A stretch of DNA of 62,640 nucleotides from Xenorhabdus japonica (GCF_900115195.1 NZ_FOVO01000021.1:1-62640), one strand, 5' to 3'. Counted from the first letter of the stretch, positions 31,015-42,732 are shown. Numbers and translations are program-made. The notes: a model not told the origin generated them from the letters alone.

Positions 31015-32325
31015 ATGGCTGAATATGAGGGTAAAAAAGTTGTTATTGTTGGGTTAGGCCTGACAGGTCTGTCCTGCATTGACTTTTTTATTACACGTGG
31101 TGTGACTCCGCGTGTGATGGATACCCGTATAGCACCACCGGGCAGCGATAAGTTGCCTGATGAAGTTGAGTGTTACACAGGCAGTTTGAATAAACAGTGG
31201 CTGATGGATGCTGATTTAATCGTTGCCAGTCCGGGTATTGCTTTGGCAACGCCCGAATTGCAGGCGGCCGCAGATGCTGGTGTTGAAATTGTCGGAGATA
31301 TTGAGCTGTTTTGCTGTGAAGCGACTGCGCCGATTGTTGCCATTACGGGTTCAAATGGTAAAAGCACCGTGACCACTCTGGTTGGAGAAATGGCAAAAGA
31401 AGCAGGCTGGCTGGTTGGTGTAGGTGGCAACATTGGTGTCCCTGCTCTGGAATTGCTGAAACAGCCTTGCCAGCTCTATGTACTGGAGCTGTCCAGTTTC
31501 CAACTTGAAACGACCTATAGCTTGAAAGCAGCGGCAGCGACCGTACTGAATGTTACGGAAGACCATATGGTTCGTTATCCGCAAGGATTGTCACAGTATC
31601 GTGCGGCGAAGTTGCGCATTTATAATCAGGCAAAAATTTGTGTAGTCAATGAACAAGATGCTCTGACACTGCCAGAAACAGGCAAAGATAGCCGTTGTAT
31701 CAGTTTTGGTGTGGATAGCGGTGATTATCAGCTTGATAGTGAACATCAACAACTGCTGGTCAATCAACACCTGGTGTTAGCAATGCGTGAAATGCAGTTG
31801 GCTGGGCAACATAACTACACTAATGGATTGGCTGCGTTAGCATTGGCGGATGCTGTAGGTATCCCCCGCTCAGCCAGTCTTCAGGCTCTACGTACTTGTG
31901 CCGGGCTGGAGCACCGTTTTCAGGTGATTCATATGAGAAATGGTGTTCGTTGGGTGAATGACTCGAAGGCAACCAATGTTGGCAGCACCCAAGCGGCACT
32001 CAGCGGATTGAAATTGGCAGGCACACTCTATCTTTTAGTAGGGGGAGATGGAAAAGCAGCGGATTTTACCCCACTGAAACCCTATTTATCGGGGAATCAC
32101 ATTCGTCTTTACTGTTTTGGTCGTGATGGAAGGCAGTTGGCACAATTGCGTCCTGAAATTTCAACACTGACAGAAACAATGGAACAGGCGATGAAAGAAA
32201 TTGCATGCAAGTTGGTTTCTGGCGACATGGTATTACTGTCACCAGCTTGCGCGAGCTTCGATCAGTTCAACAGTTTTGAACATCGTGGTCATGAATTTGC
32301 TCGCTTGGCAGAGGAGTTAGGCTGA
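31015..32325 (+). CDS. murD: UDP-MurNAc-L-alanine:D-glutamate ligase
   Basis: A 436-residue Mur ligase. ATG 31015 ([25 protein letters not shown]) is chosen by match to E. coli; a 30-codon longer frame overlaps mraY. ATP loop [14 protein letters not shown]; later motifs LNVTEDHM and VNDSKATN are present. Stop overlaps ftsW start by one base. Confidence 0.97.
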   Translation: MAEYEGKKVVIVGLGLTGLSCIDFFITRGVTPRVMDTRIAPPGSDKLPDEVECYTGSLNKQWLMDADLIVASPGIALATPELQAAADAGVEIVGDIELFCCEATAPIVAITGSNGKSTVTTLVGEMAKEAGWLVGVGGNIGVPALELLKQPCQLYVLELSSFQLETTYSLKAAAATVLNVTEDHMVRYPQGLSQYRAAKLRIYNQAKICVVNEQDALTLPETGKDSRCISFGVDSGDYQLDSEHQQLLVNQHLVLAMREMQLAGQHNYTNGLAALALADAVGIPRSASLQALRTCAGLEHRFQVIHMRNGVRWVNDSKATNVGSTQAALSGLKLAGTLYLLVGGDGKAADFTPLKPYLSGNHIRLYCFGRDGRQLAQLRPEISTLTETMEQAMKEIACKLVSGDMVLLSPACASFDQFNSFEHRGHEFARLAEELG

Positions 32326-33518
32326 TGACCATTCCAGGCCTTGGGAAATTTAAAACTTGGTTGACGGAAAATGTGGAGGCAGATACCACAAATACCGTTA
32401 TGTATGATCGTACCCTGGTCTGGATGGTATTAGGGTTGGCCATGATTGGTTTTATCATGGTAACGTCGGCATCAATGCCCGCTGGTCAGCGTCTTGCCGA
32501 AGATCCCCTTATCTTTGCACGACGGGATGGAATTTACTTGTCACTGTGTTTTTTCCTATCCCTTATTACGCTGCGCATTCCTATGGACTTCTGGCTGCGT
32601 TATAGCAACGTCATGTTATTAGGCACGATCATGATGCTGCTTATGGTGTTGTTTGTGGGAAATTCAATCAATGGTGCTTCACGCTGGGTAGCGATAGGCC
32701 CATTACGTATTCAACCAGCAGAACTGTCGAAACTATCACTCTTTTGTTATCTCTCCAGCTATTTGGTTAGGAAAGTTGAGGAAGTAAGAAACAATTTCTG
32801 GGGATTTTGCAAGCCGATGGGCGTCATGATTGCATTGGCAATTTTGTTATTAGCACAGCCTGATTTGGGGACAGTGATTGTGTTATTTGTGACAACATTG
32901 GCACTGTTGTTTCTGGCGGGGGCTAAATTGTGGCAATTCCTTGCCATTATTGGCTGCGGAATATTTGCTGTGTGCGTATTGATTATTTCTGAGCCTTATC
33001 GTATGCGCAGAGTAACTTCTTTCTTGAATCCGTGGGAAGATCCTTTTGGCAGTAGTTATCAGTTAGTCCAATCGTTAATGGCATTTGGCCGTGGAACTTT
33101 CTTTGGGCAAGGGCTGGGAAATTCAATCCTGAAACTTGAATATCTGCCAGAATCCCATACTGACTTTATTGTCTCCGTTATAGCCGAAGAATTGGGCTAT
33201 TTCGGTGTTGTTTTAGTGTTGGCAATGATATTTTTCGTCGCTTTTCGCGCAATGATGATCGGTCGCAGGGCATTGCAGCTTAATCAACGGTTCTCTGGTT
33301 TTCTGGCTTGCGCAATCGGCATATGGTTCAGTTTTCAGACCTTCATCAACGTTGGCGTGGCGGCAGGTCTGCTGCCGACGAAGGGATTGACATTACCTTT
33401 AATCAGTTACGGTGGCTCCAGTTTGATAGTGATGTCAACGGCCATTGTTTTGTTATTGCGCATTGATTATGAAGTACGTCTGGCAAAAGCGCAGGCGTTC
33501 GTAAGGAGCCCTAAATGA
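32325..33518 (+). CDS. ftsW: Septal peptidoglycan glycosyltransferase FtsW
   Basis: A 397-residue SEDS-family polytopic protein that polymerises lipid II at the septum with FtsI. About ten membrane helices; the catalytic-region segment QPDLGTVIV and the signature [20 protein letters not shown] are intact, as is the C-terminal [25 protein letters not shown] block. Overlaps murG by four bases. Confidence 0.96.
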   Translation: MTIPGLGKFKTWLTENVEADTTNTVMYDRTLVWMVLGLAMIGFIMVTSASMPAGQRLAEDPLIFARRDGIYLSLCFFLSLITLRIPMDFWLRYSNVMLLGTIMMLLMVLFVGNSINGASRWVAIGPLRIQPAELSKLSLFCYLSSYLVRKVEEVRNNFWGFCKPMGVMIALAILLLAQPDLGTVIVLFVTTLALLFLAGAKLWQFLAIIGCGIFAVCVLIISEPYRMRRVTSFLNPWEDPFGSSYQLVQSLMAFGRGTFFGQGLGNSILKLEYLPESHTDFIVSVIAEELGYFGVVLVLAMIFFVAFRAMMIGRRALQLNQRFSGFLACAIGIWFSFQTFINVGVAAGLLPTKGLTLPLISYGGSSLIVMSTAIVLLLRIDYEVRLAKAQAFVRSPK

Positions 33519-34600
33519 GTGGCAAAAACCAGCGTTTAATGGTGATGGCAGGTGGTACGGGAGGTCATGTGTTCCCGGGGTTGGCAGTTGCTCACCATTT
33601 AAAAGAGCAAGGTTGGGATATTCGCTGGTTGGGAACTGCGGATCGCATGGAAGCCGATTTAGTTCCGAAACATGGCATTGATATCGAATTTATTCAGATT
33701 TCAGGCTTGCGGGGTAAGGGAATAAAAGCATTGTTTGCTGCCCCTATCCGAATTTTTAAGGCGATTCGACAGGCAAAAGTCATTATGCGCCGGTATCAGC
33801 CAGATGTCGTGCTGGGAATGGGAGGATATGTCTCTGGGCCTGGTGGAATAGCGGCGTGGTTATGCGGCATTCCGGTTGTACTGCATGAGCAGAATGGCAT
33901 TGCGGGATTAACTAATCGTTGGTTGGCCAAAATTGCCAAAACGGTTTTACAGGCATTCCCGGGAGCGTTCCCTAAAGCGCCGGTTGTTGGTAACCCCGTG
34001 AGGAAAGATGTACTCGCATTGCCAGTACCAGCGCAGCGTTTGACTGGGCGTGAGGGGCCTGTGCGGGTGCTTGTCGTTGGCGGTAGCCAAGGAGCAAGGA
34101 TTTTGAACCAAACTATGCCAGAAGTGGCCGCTCGTTTGGGCGATAAAATCAGTTTATGGCATCAGGCCGGAAAGGGTGCTCAGGAAGAAACGCAGAAAAA
34201 ATATGAGAGTTCAGTCAAATCTGAATTCAAAGTGAGTGAATTTATTGATGATATGGCACAGGCTTATGCATGGGCCGATATTGTCGTATGCCGTTCTGGC
34301 GCACTTACGGTCAGTGAGGTTTCCGCCGCAGGCTTACCTGCGATTTTTGTTCCTTTCCAGCATAAAGATCGTCAGCAATATTGGAATGCTTTGCCTTTAG
34401 AAAAAGCGGGAGCAGCAAAGATACTTGAACAGCCCGAATTCACGGTTAATGCTGTCGTAGAGCTACTGACTCAGTGGCAACGCCCACAATTGCTGGAAAT
34501 GGCAGAAAAAGCACACTCAGTCGCTATCATTGATGCAACCGAGCGTGTAGCAGCAGCGTTGAGCGATGCTGTAAAGAATTATTCAGGCCGTTCCAAGTAG
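33515..34600 (+). CDS. murG: Lipid II synthase MurG
   Basis: A 361-residue GT-B glycosyltransferase adding GlcNAc to lipid I on the inner face of the membrane. The N-terminal glycine-rich loop [16 protein letters not shown] and the second one [13 protein letters not shown] bind substrates; [12 protein letters not shown] and the C-terminal [15 protein letters not shown] are conserved. Confidence 0.97.
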   Translation: MSGKNQRLMVMAGGTGGHVFPGLAVAHHLKEQGWDIRWLGTADRMEADLVPKHGIDIEFIQISGLRGKGIKALFAAPIRIFKAIRQAKVIMRRYQPDVVLGMGGYVSGPGGIAAWLCGIPVVLHEQNGIAGLTNRWLAKIAKTVLQAFPGAFPKAPVVGNPVRKDVLALPVPAQRLTGREGPVRVLVVGGSQGARILNQTMPEVAARLGDKISLWHQAGKGAQEETQKKYESSVKSEFKVSEFIDDMAQAYAWADIVVCRSGALTVSEVSAAGLPAIFVPFQHKDRQQYWNALPLEKAGAAKILEQPEFTVNAVVELLTQWQRPQLLEMAEKAHSVAIIDATERVAAALSDAVKNYSGRSK

Positions 34601-34636
34601 AACGGTGACGTAAACATAATGAGTGAAGATTAAAAC

Positions 34637-36112
34637 GTGAATACACAACAGTTGGCGAAATTAAGAACGTCAGTGCCTGAAATGAGAAAAGTCAGGCATA
34701 TCCACTTTGTTGGCATCGGTGGTGCTGGCATGGGTGGTATCGCCGAGGTGTTGGCTAATGAAGGTTATCAGATAAGTGGTTCTGATCTGGCACCCAATCC
34801 TGTCACACAACAACTGATTGCACTGGGTGCAACTATTTATTTTAATCACCGTCCGGAAAATGTGCGGGATGCCAGCGTAGTGGTGGCATCCACGGCTATA
34901 TCAGCAGACAACCCGGAAATTGTGGCTGCTCGTGAAACTCGAATTCCGGTAATCCGTCGTGCGGAAATGCTGGCAGAGCTTATGCGTTATCGCCACGGTA
35001 TTGCTATTGCAGGAACGCATGGGAAAACCACGACGACAGCAATGATTGCTGGCATTTATGCACAGGCGGGACTTGATCCTACGTTTGTTAATGGCGGGTT
35101 GGTGAAAGCAGCAGGAACACATGCTCGTTTAGGCAGCAGCCGCTATCTGATTGCGGAAGCAGATGAAAGTGATGCTTCATTCTTGCATTTGCAGCCTATG
35201 GTGGCGGTTGTCACTAATATTGAAGCTGACCACATGGATACCTATCAAGGGGATTTCGAAAACCTGAAACAAACATTCGTTAACTTCTTGCATAACCTGC
35301 CATTTTATGGCCGTGCTGTTATGTGTGTTGACGATCCTGTCGTGAAGGAATTGATTCCCCAGATTGGGCGTTATATCACGACCTACGGTTTCAGTGAAGA
35401 AGCGGATGTTCGTATTACCCATTATGAGCAGAAAGGTGCTCAGGGGTTTTTCACCATCAGCCGATATGATTTGCCAGATCTGCATGTAGTGTTAAATGCC
35501 CCGGGACGCCACAATGCGCTGAATGCAACCGCTGCCGTCGCAGTGGCGACAGAAGAGAGTATTGATGATACCGCTATTCTTGCATCTCTGGCCGAGTTTC
35601 AGGGAACCGGTCGCCGCTTTGATTTTCTGGGGGAATTTTCTCTCAAGCATATCAATGGCAAAGAAGGTAGCGTGATGTTGGTCGATGATTATGGTCATCA
35701 TCCGACAGAAGTTGACGCAACGATTAAAGCTGCACGAGCGGGTTGGGTGGATAAACGTATTGTGATGGTATTCCAGCCACATCGTTATACGCGAACCCGT
35801 GATTTATATGATGATTTTGCCAATGTTTTGAGTCAGGTAGATGTTCTATTGATGCTGGATGTGTATGCCGCAGGTGAAATACCAATCCCAGGAGCGGATA
35901 GCCGTTCTTTATGCCGTACTATCCGCAGTCGTGGCAAGTTGGAGCCGATTTTTGTATCAGAATCTGGACAAATTTCAGCTATCTTGTCACAGGTTATAGA
36001 AAACAATGACTTAGTCTTGGTACAAGGTGCTGGTAATATCGGTAAAATAGCGCGCAATTTGGCTGAAACAAAATTGCAGCCATCTTTTAATGAGGGAGAG
36101 CATCATGGTTGA
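34637..36112 (+). CDS. murC: UDP-MurNAc:L-alanine ligase
   Basis: A 491-residue Mur ligase adding the first amino acid to UDP-MurNAc. [16 protein letters not shown] binds UDP; ATP loop [13 protein letters not shown]. The start is GTG 34637 ([10 protein letters not shown] as in E. coli). Overlaps ddlB by eight bases. Confidence 0.97.
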   Translation: MNTQQLAKLRTSVPEMRKVRHIHFVGIGGAGMGGIAEVLANEGYQISGSDLAPNPVTQQLIALGATIYFNHRPENVRDASVVVASTAISADNPEIVAARETRIPVIRRAEMLAELMRYRHGIAIAGTHGKTTTTAMIAGIYAQAGLDPTFVNGGLVKAAGTHARLGSSRYLIAEADESDASFLHLQPMVAVVTNIEADHMDTYQGDFENLKQTFVNFLHNLPFYGRAVMCVDDPVVKELIPQIGRYITTYGFSEEADVRITHYEQKGAQGFFTISRYDLPDLHVVLNAPGRHNALNATAAVAVATEESIDDTAILASLAEFQGTGRRFDFLGEFSLKHINGKEGSVMLVDDYGHHPTEVDATIKAARAGWVDKRIVMVFQPHRYTRTRDLYDDFANVLSQVDVLLMLDVYAAGEIPIPGADSRSLCRTIRSRGKLEPIFVSESGQISAILSQVIENNDLVLVQGAGNIGKIARNLAETKLQPSFNEGEHHG

Positions 36113-37025
36113 TAAAGTCGCTGTTCTGTTAGGTGGAACTTCTGCTGAACGCGAAGTTTCATTGCAATCAGGGCATGCTGTTGTAGCAGGGCTGAAGGAA
36201 GCGGGTATTAATGCTTATTCAGTTGATACAAAAGACTTTGATGTGACTAAACTCAAAGAGGAAGGATTCAATAAAGTCTTTATCGCACTGCATGGTCGTG
36301 GTGGTGAGGATGGTACATTGCAAGGTTTATTGGAATTTTTGCAACTTCCTTATACCGGCAGCGGAGTGATGGCATCAGCATTGTCAATGGACAAATTGCG
36401 TACAAAACAGCTATGGCAGGGAGCAAAACTACCTGTTTTCCCTTATGTCGTAATTAATTCTCAAAAATTTGAACAAGTTAATGATTTTCAACTCAAAGAG
36501 TATGTTCAAGAACTAGGTCTACCATTAATGGTTAAACCGAATCTGGAAGGTTCCAGTGTGGGGATGACCAAGGTGAATGATTATTCCGAATTGCGTGGCG
36601 CATTGGCGCTGGCATTTAAATACGATACTGATGTGCTGATTGAAAAATGGCTGTTTGGCCCTGAATACACTGTGGGATTTTTGGGAGATGAAGCACTTCC
36701 TTCCATCCGTATTCAGGCTCCGGAAGTATTTTATGATTACGATGCAAAATATATTTCCAACCAAACGCAATATTTTTGTCCAAGTGGCTTGAGTGTGGAA
36801 AAAGAGCAAGAGTTGTCAGATATCGCATCAAAGGCGTATAAAGCGTTGGGATGTCGTGGTTGGGGGCGAGTTGATATCATGGATGACGGTAATGGGAACT
36901 TCTATTTGTTGGAGGTTAACACCTCCCCTGGCATGACGAGCCATAGTCTTGTACCAATTGCTGCGCGTCAGGCGGGACTCAATTTCTCTCAACTCGTAGC
37001 GAGAATTTTGGAGTTGGTTGATTAA
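36105..37025 (+). CDS. ddlB: D-alanine:D-alanine ligase B
   Basis: A 306-residue ATP-grasp ligase making D-Ala-D-Ala for MurF. ATG 36105 ([23 protein letters not shown]) follows GAGGGAGAG. Catalytic Glu in TSAEREVSL, the substrate loop [13 protein letters not shown] and the metal-binding [12 protein letters not shown] are present. Confidence 0.96.
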   Translation: MVDKVAVLLGGTSAEREVSLQSGHAVVAGLKEAGINAYSVDTKDFDVTKLKEEGFNKVFIALHGRGGEDGTLQGLLEFLQLPYTGSGVMASALSMDKLRTKQLWQGAKLPVFPYVVINSQKFEQVNDFQLKEYVQELGLPLMVKPNLEGSSVGMTKVNDYSELRGALALAFKYDTDVLIEKWLFGPEYTVGFLGDEALPSIRIQAPEVFYDYDAKYISNQTQYFCPSGLSVEKEQELSDIASKAYKALGCRGWGRVDIMDDGNGNFYLLEVNTSPGMTSHSLVPIAARQAGLNFSQLVARILELVD

Positions 37026-37026
37026 A

Positions 37027-37842
37027 ATGTCTCAGGCAGCCCGGAATAACCGGGAACGGGAGAACGAAGCTCAGGGATATCGTCCGAGTAACGGCTATTA
37101 TCTGGTAGGAATTACCTTCTTCTTGATGGTGATTGGTACCATCATATGGGGAGGTTGGATGACACTGGACTGGATGAAAGACTCTAGCCGATTACCACTC
37201 TCGAAGCTGGTATTGACTGGTGAACGCCATTACACCACGAATGATGATGTAAGGCAGGCTATTTTGTCTCTGGGATCTCCCGGAACATTTATGACTCAAG
37301 ATGTTAACGTCATTCAGGAAAATATTAAACATCTGCCATGGATTCGGCAGGTCACTGTGCGTAAACAATGGCCTAATGAACTTAAAATACATCTGGTAGA
37401 ATATGTGCCTTATGCGCGCTGGAACGATACCAAACTGTTGGATGCTGAAGGTCGGGTATTCAGTTTGCCTTTGGAACGCAATGCAAATAGGCAATATCCG
37501 ATGTTGTATGGGCCAGAAGGCAAACAAAAAGAGGTGTTGGATGGATATCATACAATGGCAAGGTTTCTTAAAGAACACCAGATAAAACTGAAAACAGTGA
37601 TTATGACAGCGCGTAATTCCTGGCAGTTAATATTGGATAATAATATCCGCTTAGAGCTAGGGACTAAACATAAAATGGAGAGAATGAGCCGTTTTATTGA
37701 ACTTTATCCTGTATTGCTGAATAACTCTGAAAAACGCTTAAGTTATATTGACTTACGCTATAACAGTGGTGCTGCGGTAGGTTGGGCTCCTTTATTAACT
37801 GATACGCCAGTTTCAATGAACGGGCAAAAAAACAAACAGTGA
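37027..37842 (+). CDS. ftsQ: Cell division protein FtsQ
   Basis: A 271-residue bitopic protein. ATG 37027 ([10 protein letters not shown]) matches E. coli; a TTG three codons earlier overlaps ddlB. One membrane segment ([21 protein letters not shown]), then the periplasmic POTRA domain ([24 protein letters not shown]) and beta domain. Bridges FtsLB with early division proteins. Confidence 0.95.
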   Translation: MSQAARNNRERENEAQGYRPSNGYYLVGITFFLMVIGTIIWGGWMTLDWMKDSSRLPLSKLVLTGERHYTTNDDVRQAILSLGSPGTFMTQDVNVIQENIKHLPWIRQVTVRKQWPNELKIHLVEYVPYARWNDTKLLDAEGRVFSLPLERNANRQYPMLYGPEGKQKEVLDGYHTMARFLKEHQIKLKTVIMTARNSWQLILDNNIRLELGTKHKMERMSRFIELYPVLLNNSEKRLSYIDLRYNSGAAVGWAPLLTDTPVSMNGQKNKQ

Positions 37843-37874
37843 CTGGTAATAATACAGAAACAGGCAGAATAACG

Positions 37875-39131
37875 ATGATCAAATCAACGGACAGAAAATT
37901 GGTAGTTGGCCTTGAAATTGGTACAGCAAAGGTATCTGCCTTGGTTGGTGAAATTCTGCCCGATGGTATGGTTAATATTATCGGAGTAGGAAATTGCCCA
38001 TCCCGCGGCATGGACAAAGGCGGTGTCAACGATCTTGAGTCGGTCGTCAAATGCGTACAGCGTGCCATTGATCAGGCTGAACTCATGGCGGATTGCCAGA
38101 TTTCTTCAGTCTATCTGGCACTTTCTGGCAAGCATATCAGTTGCCAGAATGAAATTGGCATGGTGCCGGTTTCTGAAGAAGAAGTGACACAGGATGATGT
38201 GGACAGTGTTGTCCATACAGCTAAGTCGGTTCGTGTTCGTGATGAACACCGTATTTTGCATGTGATCCCACAGGAATACGCGATTGACTATCAGGAAGGA
38301 ATCAAAAATCCGGTTGGGCTTTCTGGTGTGCGTATGCAAGCGAAAGTTCACTTGATTACCTGTCACAATGATATGGCGAAAAATATTGTAAAAGCTGTTG
38401 AACGTTGTGGGTTGAAAGTTGATCAACTTATTTTTGCAGGGCTGGCAGCAAGTTATGCTGTGTTGACGGAAGATGAACGTGAATTGGGGGTATGTGTCGT
38501 TGATATCGGTGGCGGGACGATGGATATCGCTGTATATACTGGCGGCGCATTGCGTCATACCAAGGTTATTCCTTATGCAGGCAATGTGGTGACCAGTGAT
38601 ATCGCCTATGCGTTTGGTACTCCCCCAAGTGATGCTGAAACCATCAAGGTTCGTCATGGCTGCGCATTGGGTTCGATAGTTAGCAAGGATGAGAGTGTAG
38701 AAGTCCCAAGTGTGGGAGGGCGTCCTCCTCGTAGCTTGCAACGTCAAACATTGGCTGAAGTGATCGAGCCCCGTTATACCGAACTGCTGAATTTAGTGAA
38801 CGACGAAATTTTGCGATTGCAGGAACAATTGCGGCAGCAGGGAGTAAAGCACCACCTGGCGGCAGGGATAGTTCTTACAGGGGGGGGAGCCCAGATTGAT
38901 GGTCTGGCCGAGTGTGCTCAACGGGTATTCCATACCCAAGTTCGCATTGGTCGTCCCTTGAACATTACTGGACTTACAGATTATGTGCAGGAGCCTTGCT
39001 ACTCAACAGCAGTCGGGCTTCTGCATTATGGCAAAGAATCTCACCTTGGCGGTGATTCTGATGCTGATAAAAGAACGTCAGTGAGCGGCTGGTTAAAGAA
39101 AGTCAGCAACTGGCTGAAAAAAGAATTTTGA
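37875..39131 (+). CDS. ftsA: Cell division protein FtsA
   Basis: A 418-residue actin-like ATPase tethering FtsZ to the membrane. ATG 37875 (MIKSTDRKLVVGLEIGTAKVSALVGE) matches E. coli; a GTG at 37839 overlapping the ftsQ stop is in frame but unsupported. VVDIGGGTMDIAVY is the phosphate-2 motif. The C-terminal amphipathic helix GWLKKVSNWLKKEF binds membrane. Confidence 0.97.
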   Translation: MIKSTDRKLVVGLEIGTAKVSALVGEILPDGMVNIIGVGNCPSRGMDKGGVNDLESVVKCVQRAIDQAELMADCQISSVYLALSGKHISCQNEIGMVPVSEEEVTQDDVDSVVHTAKSVRVRDEHRILHVIPQEYAIDYQEGIKNPVGLSGVRMQAKVHLITCHNDMAKNIVKAVERCGLKVDQLIFAGLAASYAVLTEDERELGVCVVDIGGGTMDIAVYTGGALRHTKVIPYAGNVVTSDIAYAFGTPPSDAETIKVRHGCALGSIVSKDESVEVPSVGGRPPRSLQRQTLAEVIEPRYTELLNLVNDEILRLQEQLRQQGVKHHLAAGIVLTGGGAQIDGLAECAQRVFHTQVRIGRPLNITGLTDYVQEPCYSTAVGLLHYGKESHLGGDSDADKRTSVSGWLKKVSNWLKKEF

Positions 39132-39197
39132 TTTTTTATACAGAGGCAACGACAATGTCGCGGGCCTCGATATAAAGGCACAAAACGGAGAGAAATT

Positions 39198-40361
39198 ATG
39201 TTTGAACCACTGGAATTAACCAATGACGCGGTGATTAAAGTCATCGGCGTCGGCGGCGGCGGCGGTAATGCTGTGGAGCACATGGTGCGTGAGCGCATTG
39301 AAGGCGTAGACTTCTTTGCGGTTAACACAGATGCTCAGGCGTTGCGTAAGACGGCGGTTGGTCAGACTATCCAGATTGGCAACGGTATTACGAAAGGATT
39401 AGGTGCTGGTGCAAACCCTGAGGTTGGTCGTACTGCTGCGGAAGAAGACCGTGAATCACTGCGTACCGCACTGGAAGGTGCAGACATGGTATTTATTGCC
39501 GCTGGTATGGGTGGTGGCACGGGAACAGGGGCAGCACCTGTTGTAGCTGAAATTGCTAAAGAACTTGGCATTTTGACCGTTGCAGTCGTCACTAAGCCAT
39601 TTAATTTCGAAGGCAAAAAACGCATGGCCTTCGCGGAACAAGGGATCACTGAACTGTCCAAGCATGTGGATTCATTGATCACTATTCCGAATGACAAGTT
39701 ATTGAAAGTTCTGGGACGAGGCATTTCCCTGCTGGATGCATTCGGTGCAGCCAATGATGTCCTGAAAGGAGCAGTTCAGGGTATTGCAGAGCTGATTACT
39801 CGCCCAGGCCTGATGAACGTTGACTTCGCTGACGTTCGTACTGTGATGTCAGAAATGGGTTACGCCATGATGGGCTCAGGTATCGCGCAGGGCGAAGATC
39901 GTGCGGAAGAAGCAGCAGAAATGGCTATCTCCAGTCCATTACTGGAAGATATTGATCTTTCTGGTGCACGCGGCGTTCTGGTTAACATTACAGCGGGCTT
40001 TGACCTGCGTTTGGATGAATTTGAAACGGTTGGTAACACAATCCGTGCATTTGCTTCTGATAATGCAACTGTGGTTATCGGCACGTCACTGGATCCAGAC
40101 ATGAATGATGAGCTGCGTGTTACTGTTGTGGCAACAGGTATTGGAATGGACAAACGTCCAGAAATCACTCTGGTGACCAATAACAAGGCTCCTCAGGCCA
40201 ATACGATGGAGCATCGTTACCAGCAGATGTCTGGTGGAATCTCTTCATTATCTGATGAGAATAAAACAGCGGCAAAAGTTGTAAATGACCAAAATGCACA
40301 TACGAGCAAAGAGCCTGATTATCTGGACATTCCTGCATTTTTGCGTAAGCAGGCTGATTAA
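39198..40361 (+). CDS. ftsZ: Cell division GTPase FtsZ
   Basis: A 387-residue tubulin-like GTPase forming the Z ring. The G-box [18 protein letters not shown] is near residue 103; the T7 loop ([11 protein letters not shown]) follows. The linker is short, and the conserved tail [14 protein letters not shown] binds FtsA, ZipA and others. ATG 39198 follows GGAGAG. Confidence 0.98.
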   Translation: MFEPLELTNDAVIKVIGVGGGGGNAVEHMVRERIEGVDFFAVNTDAQALRKTAVGQTIQIGNGITKGLGAGANPEVGRTAAEEDRESLRTALEGADMVFIAAGMGGGTGTGAAPVVAEIAKELGILTVAVVTKPFNFEGKKRMAFAEQGITELSKHVDSLITIPNDKLLKVLGRGISLLDAFGAANDVLKGAVQGIAELITRPGLMNVDFADVRTVMSEMGYAMMGSGIAQGEDRAEEAAEMAISSPLLEDIDLSGARGVLVNITAGFDLRLDEFETVGNTIRAFASDNATVVIGTSLDPDMNDELRVTVVATGIGMDKRPEITLVTNNKAPQANTMEHRYQQMSGGISSLSDENKTAAKVVNDQNAHTSKEPDYLDIPAFLRKQAD

Positions 40362-40460
40362 TCGCTAAGAAATTGGTTTCTCCGCTTTTTGTGCTAAACT
40401 ATCCTGCCAGTCATGCGTTATAATGATTGGTGGGATAAGTAACATTGCGAGATATAAACG

Positions 40461-41378
40461 ATGATCAAACAAAGGACATTAAAACGTATTGTTCAAGCGA
40501 CCGGCGTCGGTTTGCACACCGGAAAGAAAGTCACGCTGATAATGCGTCCAGCACCGGCTAATACCGGGGTCATCTATCGTCGTACTGACTTGAATCCTCC
40601 GGTTGATTTTCCGGCAGATGCCAAATCTGTGCGTGATACTATGCTCTGCACTTGTCTGGTGAATGAACATAATGTACGTATTTCAACAGTTGAGCATTTG
40701 AATGCAGCGCTGGCCGGTTTAGGAATCGACAATATTGTTATTGAAGTCGATGCCCCTGAGGTCCCGATTATGGATGGTAGCGCCAGCCCGTTTGTTTTCC
40801 TGTTATTGGATGCGGGCATTGAAGAGCTGAACGTAGCGAAGAAATTCGTGCGGATGAAAGAAAACGTTCGTGTAGAAGACGGTGATAAATGGGCTGAATT
40901 GGCACCATATCATGGCTTTAGTCTGGATTTCACCATCGATTTTAATCATCCAGCGATTGATGCCAGTTCACAGCGTTATAGTCTGGATTTCTCTGCGGAT
41001 TCATTTGTTCGCCAGATTAGTCGGGCGCGTACTTTTGGATTTATGCGCGATATTGAGTACTTGCAGTCTCAAGGGTTATGTCTTGGCGGTAGCTTTGATT
41101 GTGCAATTGTGGTTGATGACTACCACGTACTCAATGAAGATGGCTTGCGTTTTGATGATGAATTCGTCCGCCATAAGATGTTGGACGCCATCGGTGATAT
41201 GTTCATGTGTGGCTATAATATCATTGGTGCCTTTACAGCATTCAAATCAGGCCATGCACTGAATAACAAATTGCTACAAGCTGTTTTAGCGCAGGAAAGT
41301 GCTTGGGAATTTGTCACATTTGAAGATGAAGCTGAAATGCCATTGGCTTTCCGCGCTCCATCATTAGTGTTGGCATAA
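40461..41378 (+). CDS. lpxC: UDP-3-O-acyl-GlcNAc deacetylase
   Basis: A 305-residue zinc enzyme for the committed step of lipid A synthesis. Zinc ligands His79 ([10 protein letters not shown]) and the HKMLDAIGD pair (about 238 and 242) are intact. Same length and place as in E. coli. The C-terminal residues (about FRAPSLVLA) carry the FtsH degradation tail in E. coli. A 15-bp tandem duplication begins at the stop codon. Confidence 0.97.
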   Translation: MIKQRTLKRIVQATGVGLHTGKKVTLIMRPAPANTGVIYRRTDLNPPVDFPADAKSVRDTMLCTCLVNEHNVRISTVEHLNAALAGLGIDNIVIEVDAPEVPIMDGSASPFVFLLLDAGIEELNVAKKFVRMKENVRVEDGDKWAELAPYHGFSLDFTIDFNHPAIDASSQRYSLDFSADSFVRQISRARTFGFMRDIEYLQSQGLCLGGSFDCAIVVDDYHVLNEDGLRFDDEFVRHKMLDAIGDMFMCGYNIIGAFTAFKSGHALNNKLLQAVLAQESAWEFVTFEDEAEMPLAFRAPSLVLA

Positions 41379-41396
41379 CAGGTGCTGGCATAATGG
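41367..41396 (+). repeat. 15-bp tandem duplication at the lpxC stop codon
   Basis: GTGTTGGCATAACAG followed by GTGCTGGCATAATGG; the first copy contains the last codons and stop of lpxC, so the second duplicates them just outside the gene. Confidence 0.8.
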
Positions 41397-41508
41397 CTAA
41401 CGCGTGTATTGATAGCATGTATTTTGATAAAGCGTGTTGAGCGCATTCTTATGATGCACCCGCGGGGTGTATTGTCTGTTACCTTTCGCTGATGTTCTGT
41501 ATTCAGCG

Positions 41509-42045
41509 CTAGCGCTTCTTTCTGGCTGTACTGGTACCCTCTCCGGCCAGCGCAGCCAACCGTTCCAATTTCCTTTTCAATTTTTCAGGACTGTTTTCAG
41601 CCAACATCATTAATGTTTTTGCACTTTCATGGGTTAATTGGCGCTTTGGTAATTCCTGATTATCATTACTGAATGCTTTTGTTGACGATTTTGAAAATCC
41701 TTGTTCATTATTATCAGACTTAACCATTAATGATGGATTAATCCTGATGTCGATTGAGGATAAAGATGGTAGAATTTCGCTTCTCAATGTAGACAGCAAG
41801 CAGGGAATTTCATAACGAAGCCGGGTCATCCAACTGGCATTTCCCGCTTCCAGTACCAGAATTTGTTTGCGATAATTGGCGACCCTGCACCACGGGTGCA
41901 GTTGTGCAGGAAGCAAACTGAGAACTGTACGGTTGAGTTTCAATAATGCGATGGCATGTTGTTGAATAACTTGAAGTGGGCTTTTTCCGACAGTTGCCGC
42001 ATCTTCAAACAGCGTATCCAGTGATTGTGGGCGGCTATCTCGCAT
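41509..42045 (-). CDS. DUF721 / DciA-family protein
   Basis: A 178-residue protein with an N-terminal DUF721 domain (about 1-105: LDTLFEDAATVGKSPLQVIQQHAIALLKLNRTVLSLLPAQLHPWCRVANYRKQILVLEAGNASWMTRLRYEIPCLLSTLR). In many bacteria DciA is the ancestral loader of the DnaB helicase; enterics use phage-derived DnaC instead, so the role here is uncertain. The C-terminal 70 residues are polar and basic (KRKLERLAALAGEG...KKR), likely disordered. It is divergent from secM, 38 bases apart. Homologues occur at this site in Yersinia and Serratia as I recall; E. coli K-12 lacks it. Confidence 0.7.
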   Translation of the reverse strand: MRDSRPQSLDTLFEDAATVGKSPLQVIQQHAIALLKLNRTVLSLLPAQLHPWCRVANYRKQILVLEAGNASWMTRLRYEIPCLLSTLRSEILPSLSSIDIRINPSLMVKSDNNEQGFSKSSTKAFSNDNQELPKRQLTHESAKTLMMLAENSPEKLKRKLERLAALAGEGTSTARKKR

Positions 42046-42083
42046 AATAGAAGCAGTTCCAGTATTTATTAAATGAAGGGTTA

Positions 42084-42638
42084 ATGAGTATTTTAAATCT
42101 TTGGCGACAATTTGGTAGGCGTTATTTTTGGTCTCACCTTTTACTGGGCATGGTTGCTACAGGAATTGGTGTCCCTATTGTTTTTGCTGGAGTGGCAGAA
42201 AGCCTAACTCATACAAATACTTCTTCTACCCAAGGAAGCCGTAATCAAGCACTCTCCTCTTTTGAACACTTATTTAAATTACACTTGCTTCAATTAAAAA
42301 GTGTCCAGCGTCAACCTTTTAATTATTTAAATTATTGGCAGCAACATGCCGTTCGTAATGTGATCCGTCAACTTTCTTTTGCTTTTTCTGTTACAGAGCG
42401 AGTCAGATGCGAAGTAGCAAAAGAAAGTACTCGGGTTTCTTCTCCATCCATGCAACAAATTATGCTGGATACATTGCATTCCATGCTGACACAAGCACCA
42501 ACGCCATTTGAAGGAGTTATCTCAGATGTTGCGATGGTGAATTTTGTTCTTCCTGATACCCATACTCCAGCACTTTGGGTAGCAAAAGTTCAGGGAATTA
42601 GGGCAGGACCAACACCCAATCATCTATTTTTGCTTTAA
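42084..42638 (+). CDS. secM: Secretion monitor SecM
   Basis: A 184-residue exported regulatory protein. The N-terminus (LWRQFGRRYFWSHLLLGMVATGIGVPIVFAG) is a long signal sequence as in E. coli SecM. The C-terminal arrest motif is kept as HTPALWVAKVQGIRAGP, against FSTPVWISQAQGIRAGP in E. coli: Trp, GIRAGP and spacing are conserved, but the F150 position is His and the I156 position is Val. When export is slow the ribosome stalls at GIRAGP and opens the secA translation start. Eight residues (TPNHLFLL) follow the stall Pro. Confidence 0.93.
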   Translation: MSILNLWRQFGRRYFWSHLLLGMVATGIGVPIVFAGVAESLTHTNTSSTQGSRNQALSSFEHLFKLHLLQLKSVQRQPFNYLNYWQQHAVRNVIRQLSFAFSVTERVRCEVAKESTRVSSPSMQQIMLDTLHSMLTQAPTPFEGVISDVAMVNFVLPDTHTPALWVAKVQGIRAGPTPNHLFLL

Positions 42639-42643
42639 TGCGG

Positions 42644-42681
42644 CTGTTTTATTTCATCCTAATTTTAATAAAACAGTTTTT
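42644..42681 (+). terminator. Terminator-like hairpin in the secM-secA spacer
   Basis: CTGTTTTAT (42644-42652) pairs with ATAAAACAG (42668-42676), followed by TTTTT. It begins 5 bases after the secM stop and 33 bases past the SecM stall codon. It could be a partial terminator or part of the translation-control structure known in this spacer. Confidence 0.6.
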
Positions 42682-42732
42682 AATAAATAATTGATTAGCT
42701 ATAACAATAGCCCTATCTGAGATGTACTAATT

